DNA of 37,442 bases from Candidatus Omnitrophota bacterium (GTDB taxonomy: Bacteria; Omnitrophota; Gorgyraeia; Zapsychrales; JAHFFX01). Shown here in pieces: positions 35,519-37,442 of this stretch. Made by a program: the position numbers and the translations under genes. The notes under the pieces were generated by a model. It saw only the letters and a list, made by a program, of their open reading frames with translations. It was not told the origin of the DNA and did not search any database. How positions within the stretch are numbered: position 1 is the first letter of the stretch; each line of letters begins with the position of its first letter. Location of the stretch: contig JAHFFY010000015.1 in the NCBI GenBank assembly GCA_023247705.1, positions 1 to 37,442 on the forward strand. Reading direction: 5' to 3'.

Positions 35519-35592
35519 GGCGGCGTAGCTCAGCCCGATAGAGCACTCGGCTCATACCCGATTGGTCAGTGGTTTAAATCCACTCGCCGCCA
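35519..35592 (+). tRNA. tRNA with anticodon CAT (elongator Met or Ile2)
   Basis: A 74-nt cloverleaf has a perfectly paired acceptor stem (35519-35525 with 35585-35591), D stem GCTC/GAGC, anticodon loop CTCATAC, a five-base variable loop and T stem AGTGG/CCACT. The first pair is G-C and the anticodon stem lacks the three G-C pairs of initiators, so it is not initiator tRNA. Elongator Met and the lysidine-modified Ile(AUA) tRNA cannot be separated by eye; tilS lies about 730 bp downstream. Odd points: the T loop is TTTAAAT, with T in place of invariant C56; the D loop AGCCCGATA lacks GG; and the top anticodon-stem pair is C-T. CCA is not encoded. Confidence 0.85.
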
Positions 35593-35665
35593 CTTAGAAA
35601 TTTGACGATTCCCTTTTCCCAAGGCATCACGTTGAGCTTTTTAAATATTAGAGTCCATTTTTGAT

Positions 35666-36217
35666 ATGGAATGTTATCGCGTTTTGACGATTATTCTTTT
35701 AACTCTTGCGATCTGCCCAACGGCGATGATCGCAACGGGGAGCGCTGATTCCGATAGGGATGAATTATTTGGTTTTCAAAAAAAATATGAAAATGTTTTG
35801 GTGGCTCGTGTCGTTGGCGCCGATACGATTATATTAGAGAACGACGAAAGGATTCGGTTGATCGGTTTAACCGTCCCGAATCCGCCCAAAAAAACAGCGC
35901 TTAAGAAAGACAAGTTCGGTTTTCCCATAGAAGAATTTAATCCGACCACACCTATTGAGGAACAAGCGTTGAATTTTACCAAGGACCTTCTTGAGGGGCA
36001 GGCTGTACGTCTGGAATTTGATGAAGAGCAAAAAAACGACAATCTTGAGACCCTGGCTTACGTTTTTTTAAAGGACGGAACATTGGCCAATGCCGAAATT
36101 TTGAGAGCGGGATTTGCCAACCTAAAAATTGTTCTCCCCAACACCAAATATTCTCAACAACTGCGCAGTGCCTATCAAGAAGCCAAGCGTGAGAAACGCG
36201 GTCTACAAGGCGAATAA
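35666..36217 (+). CDS. secreted SNase-like protein, probably not catalytic
   Basis: The 183-residue protein has an N-terminal hydrophobic signal (about residues 5-25). The rest follows the staphylococcal-nuclease OB fold: NVLVARVVGADTIILENDERIRLIGLTVPNPP, a long loop, EEQALNFTKDLLEGQAVRLEFD, then ETLAYVFLKDGTLANAEILRAGFANL. Active nucleases have DGDT, an arginine in RLxGID, DxPE and DxxGRxLA. Here only the RLIG arginine (Arg64) is kept: DGDT reads GADT, PE reads PN (71-72) and the second catalytic arginine is missing in DNLETLAYV. Such proteins usually bind rather than cut. It is followed by a possible tiny membrane protein and tilS. Confidence 0.75.
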   Translation: MECYRVLTIILLTLAICPTAMIATGSADSDRDELFGFQKKYENVLVARVVGADTIILENDERIRLIGLTVPNPPKKTALKKDKFGFPIEEFNPTTPIEEQALNFTKDLLEGQAVRLEFDEEQKNDNLETLAYVFLKDGTLANAEILRAGFANLKIVLPNTKYSQQLRSAYQEAKREKRGLQGE

Positions 36218-36224
36218 CCCGGTT

Positions 36225-36314
36225 ATGATGACGTACATATTAATCCTTTTATGTTTTGTCCTCGGCATGGGAGCGATTGCTTTCATCGGAACAAAATGGT
36301 TTAATCGTTTTTAA
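36225..36314 (+). CDS. possible 29-residue single-pass membrane protein
   Basis: Between the SNase-like gene and tilS, an ATG at 36225 (or 36228) opens a 29-codon frame that is almost entirely one membrane helix (YILILLCFVLGMGAIAFIG) followed by a short basic tail, TKWFNRF. The stop is 6 nt before the tilS ATG. No clear ribosome binding site is visible, though translation could be coupled to the upstream stop 7 nt away. The strongly hydrophobic composition with a positive tail argues for a real small protein. Confidence 0.4.
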   Translation: MMTYILILLCFVLGMGAIAFIGTKWFNRF

Positions 36315-36320
36315 TTCTCA

Positions 36321-37316
36321 ATGGATATTATTGATCAATTCAAACGGATGATTAAAGAGAGTGCTCTCTTTAAAAAAGGCGATCGTGTCATCATTGGGGT
36401 ATCCGGGGGGGCTGATTCGATTTGCCTGCTCTATTTGCTTGATCGCTTCAGGTATGATTTAGGGATTGCGTTGCATGTGGTCCATGTTAATCATAACCTG
36501 CGTTGCGGATCTAAGTTGGATGAGCATTTTGTGATTAAAACCTGCGCGGCGTTGAAATTGCCTTTAACCGTCAAGAATCTGGAGAAGAAATTTTTTAATA
36601 AAGTCGGATCGATCGAAGCGCTGGCGAGAGAATACCGTTATCAGGCCTTTCGGGCCGTGGCAAAAGCAAATAAAATTACCAAGATCGTGTTAGGGCATAC
36701 CCAGGATGATTTAGCCGAGACAATTCTCATGCATCTGTTGCGTGGGACCGGTTTTATGGGGATGAGAGGGATGATCCCAAAGCGGGAGATGCAGGGGGTT
36801 GTATATATCCGTCCGTTGATTGATATTTCGCGCAAGGAAATTGAAATATTTCTCAAAAGCGAGAAGATCAAGTTCCGCAATGATCCTTCGAACCAAAGTT
36901 TGAAATTCTTTCGTAATAAAATTCGTAAACAACTGATCCCGTTCCTTCAAAAAGGTTATAATGAAAACATCAAGGCATCACTCGCTCATTTGTCTGGGAT
37001 TTTGGCTCAGGACTATGATTTTATTGAACGCCAAGCTAATAAACATTTCGAGAGATTAGTGACGCATCAAGGTTCGCGGCAGCGATCCTTGAGTTTGAAC
37101 CCATTGGCCAAGCTGCATCCCAGCCTCCAGCGTATGGTGATTCGTCTAACAATCAAACAGTTGAAAGGAAATATCAACCAGATCACTTTTCAGCATATCC
37201 AGGAAATTGCCGATTTAATTTTTTCCAGACCAGATCAAGCTGTGGTTCATTTACCAAACAGTCTGCGGGTCACGAAACGGAAAAATAGTCTGGATTTTTC
37301 AATTTTACACAGTTGA
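36321..37316 (+). CDS. tilS: tRNA(Ile)-lysidine synthetase TilS
   Basis: TilS (331 residues) attaches lysine to C34 of tRNA-Ile2(CAU), switching its reading from AUG to AUA. The PP-loop VIIGVSGGADSICLLYLL (SGGADS at about residues 28-33) binds ATP. HVVHVNHNLR, LGHTQDDLAETILMHLLRGTGFMGMRGM and YIRPLIDISRKEI are family motifs. The protein lacks the full C-terminal domain of E. coli TilS and is close in length to the compact Aquifex type. A tRNA(CAU) gene, its possible substrate, lies upstream at 35519-35592. Confidence 0.95.
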   Translation: MDIIDQFKRMIKESALFKKGDRVIIGVSGGADSICLLYLLDRFRYDLGIALHVVHVNHNLRCGSKLDEHFVIKTCAALKLPLTVKNLEKKFFNKVGSIEALAREYRYQAFRAVAKANKITKIVLGHTQDDLAETILMHLLRGTGFMGMRGMIPKREMQGVVYIRPLIDISRKEIEIFLKSEKIKFRNDPSNQSLKFFRNKIRKQLIPFLQKGYNENIKASLAHLSGILAQDYDFIERQANKHFERLVTHQGSRQRSLSLNPLAKLHPSLQRMVIRLTIKQLKGNINQITFQHIQEIADLIFSRPDQAVVHLPNSLRVTKRKNSLDFSILHS

Positions 37317-37375
37317 GTTTCACCCAGTTCAATAACGAAGTGCAAGACAGAGGGAAAAAATGATACCCTTTGTGT

Positions 37376-37442
37376 ATGCCAAAACAATATAACCAAATCA
37401 CAGCCGATGAACGGGATAAAATCGCCGTCTATCTTGCTGGAG
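37376..37442 (+). CDS. IS30-family-like transposase, N-terminal fragment
   Basis: The last bases encode MPKQYNQITADERDKIAVYLAG and run off the edge. The pattern YxxIT..ER..I..YL..G is the characteristic helix-turn-helix start of IS30-family transposases. The 59 nt between tilS and this ATG probably include the left inverted repeat of the element (roughly 37328-37360), but its limits cannot be set without the other end. It is partial by the window boundary, with no sign of damage. Confidence 0.6.
   Translation, partial: MPKQYNQITADERDKIAVYLAG

Overview
The window is a dense block of core bacterial genes, nearly all on the + strand, from a bacterium with a Gram-negative type envelope. Evidence for the envelope type is a SurA-like chaperone, a two-PDZ Do-type protease, a BamE-like lipoprotein, YajC/SecDF and many signal peptides. 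Amidotransferase GatCAB shows that Asn-tRNA and/or Gln-tRNA are made indirectly. Gene content, moderate GC with AT-richer patches and the bactofilin locus would fit an uncultured PVC-type lineage such as Omnitrophota. That placement is inference only, because no rRNA gene is present.

Layout. Positions 1-116 hold the end of an IS3-like element (orfA start, minus strand), which abuts tRNA-Ala(CGC) at 121-194. Then come rsmE and a membrane glycosyltransferase with TPR repeats. A consensus promoter and a roughly 220-nt leader precede recA, and recA is followed by a GC-rich multi-hairpin element and a terminator. A Do-type protease, recX, alaS, hisD, hisB, hisH, hisA, hisF, hisI and trpE form an almost gapless run to 15204. 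rpsP, yajC, a fused secDF, a very short mfd-like gene, surA-like, pdxA, rsmA, a hypothetical, ybgC-like, nadC, a hypothetical and a large CPBP-type membrane protease follow to 27218. A new promoter starts gatC-gatA-gatB, ctpA, a YibQ-like deacetylase and tsaD. A second promoter precedes a three-gene unit: a bactofilin fused to an excisionase-type helix-turn-helix, a tail-anchored helix-turn-helix protein and a lipoprotein. The right end has an odd tRNA(CAU), a degenerate SNase-like protein, tilS and the start of an IS30-like transposase.

How the genes work together. His and trp genes make amino acids, with hisG, hisC, hisE and trpG elsewhere. tRNA-Ala, alaS, GatCAB, tsaD, tilS, rsmE, rsmA and rpsP serve translation. 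recA, recX and the mfd-like gene serve DNA repair. YajC/SecDF, the SurA-like and Do-type proteins and CtpA serve export and envelope quality control.

Most notable points: the bactofilin/helix-turn-helix locus, which looks like a cytoskeleton-to-DNA-to-membrane link; an in-frame palindromic insert inside hisF; a compositional mosaic inside alaS that disrupts conserved tRNA-binding motifs; a HisB with altered metal-site residues; a stripped-down Mfd; and a tRNA(CAU) with linked D-loop and T-loop changes.
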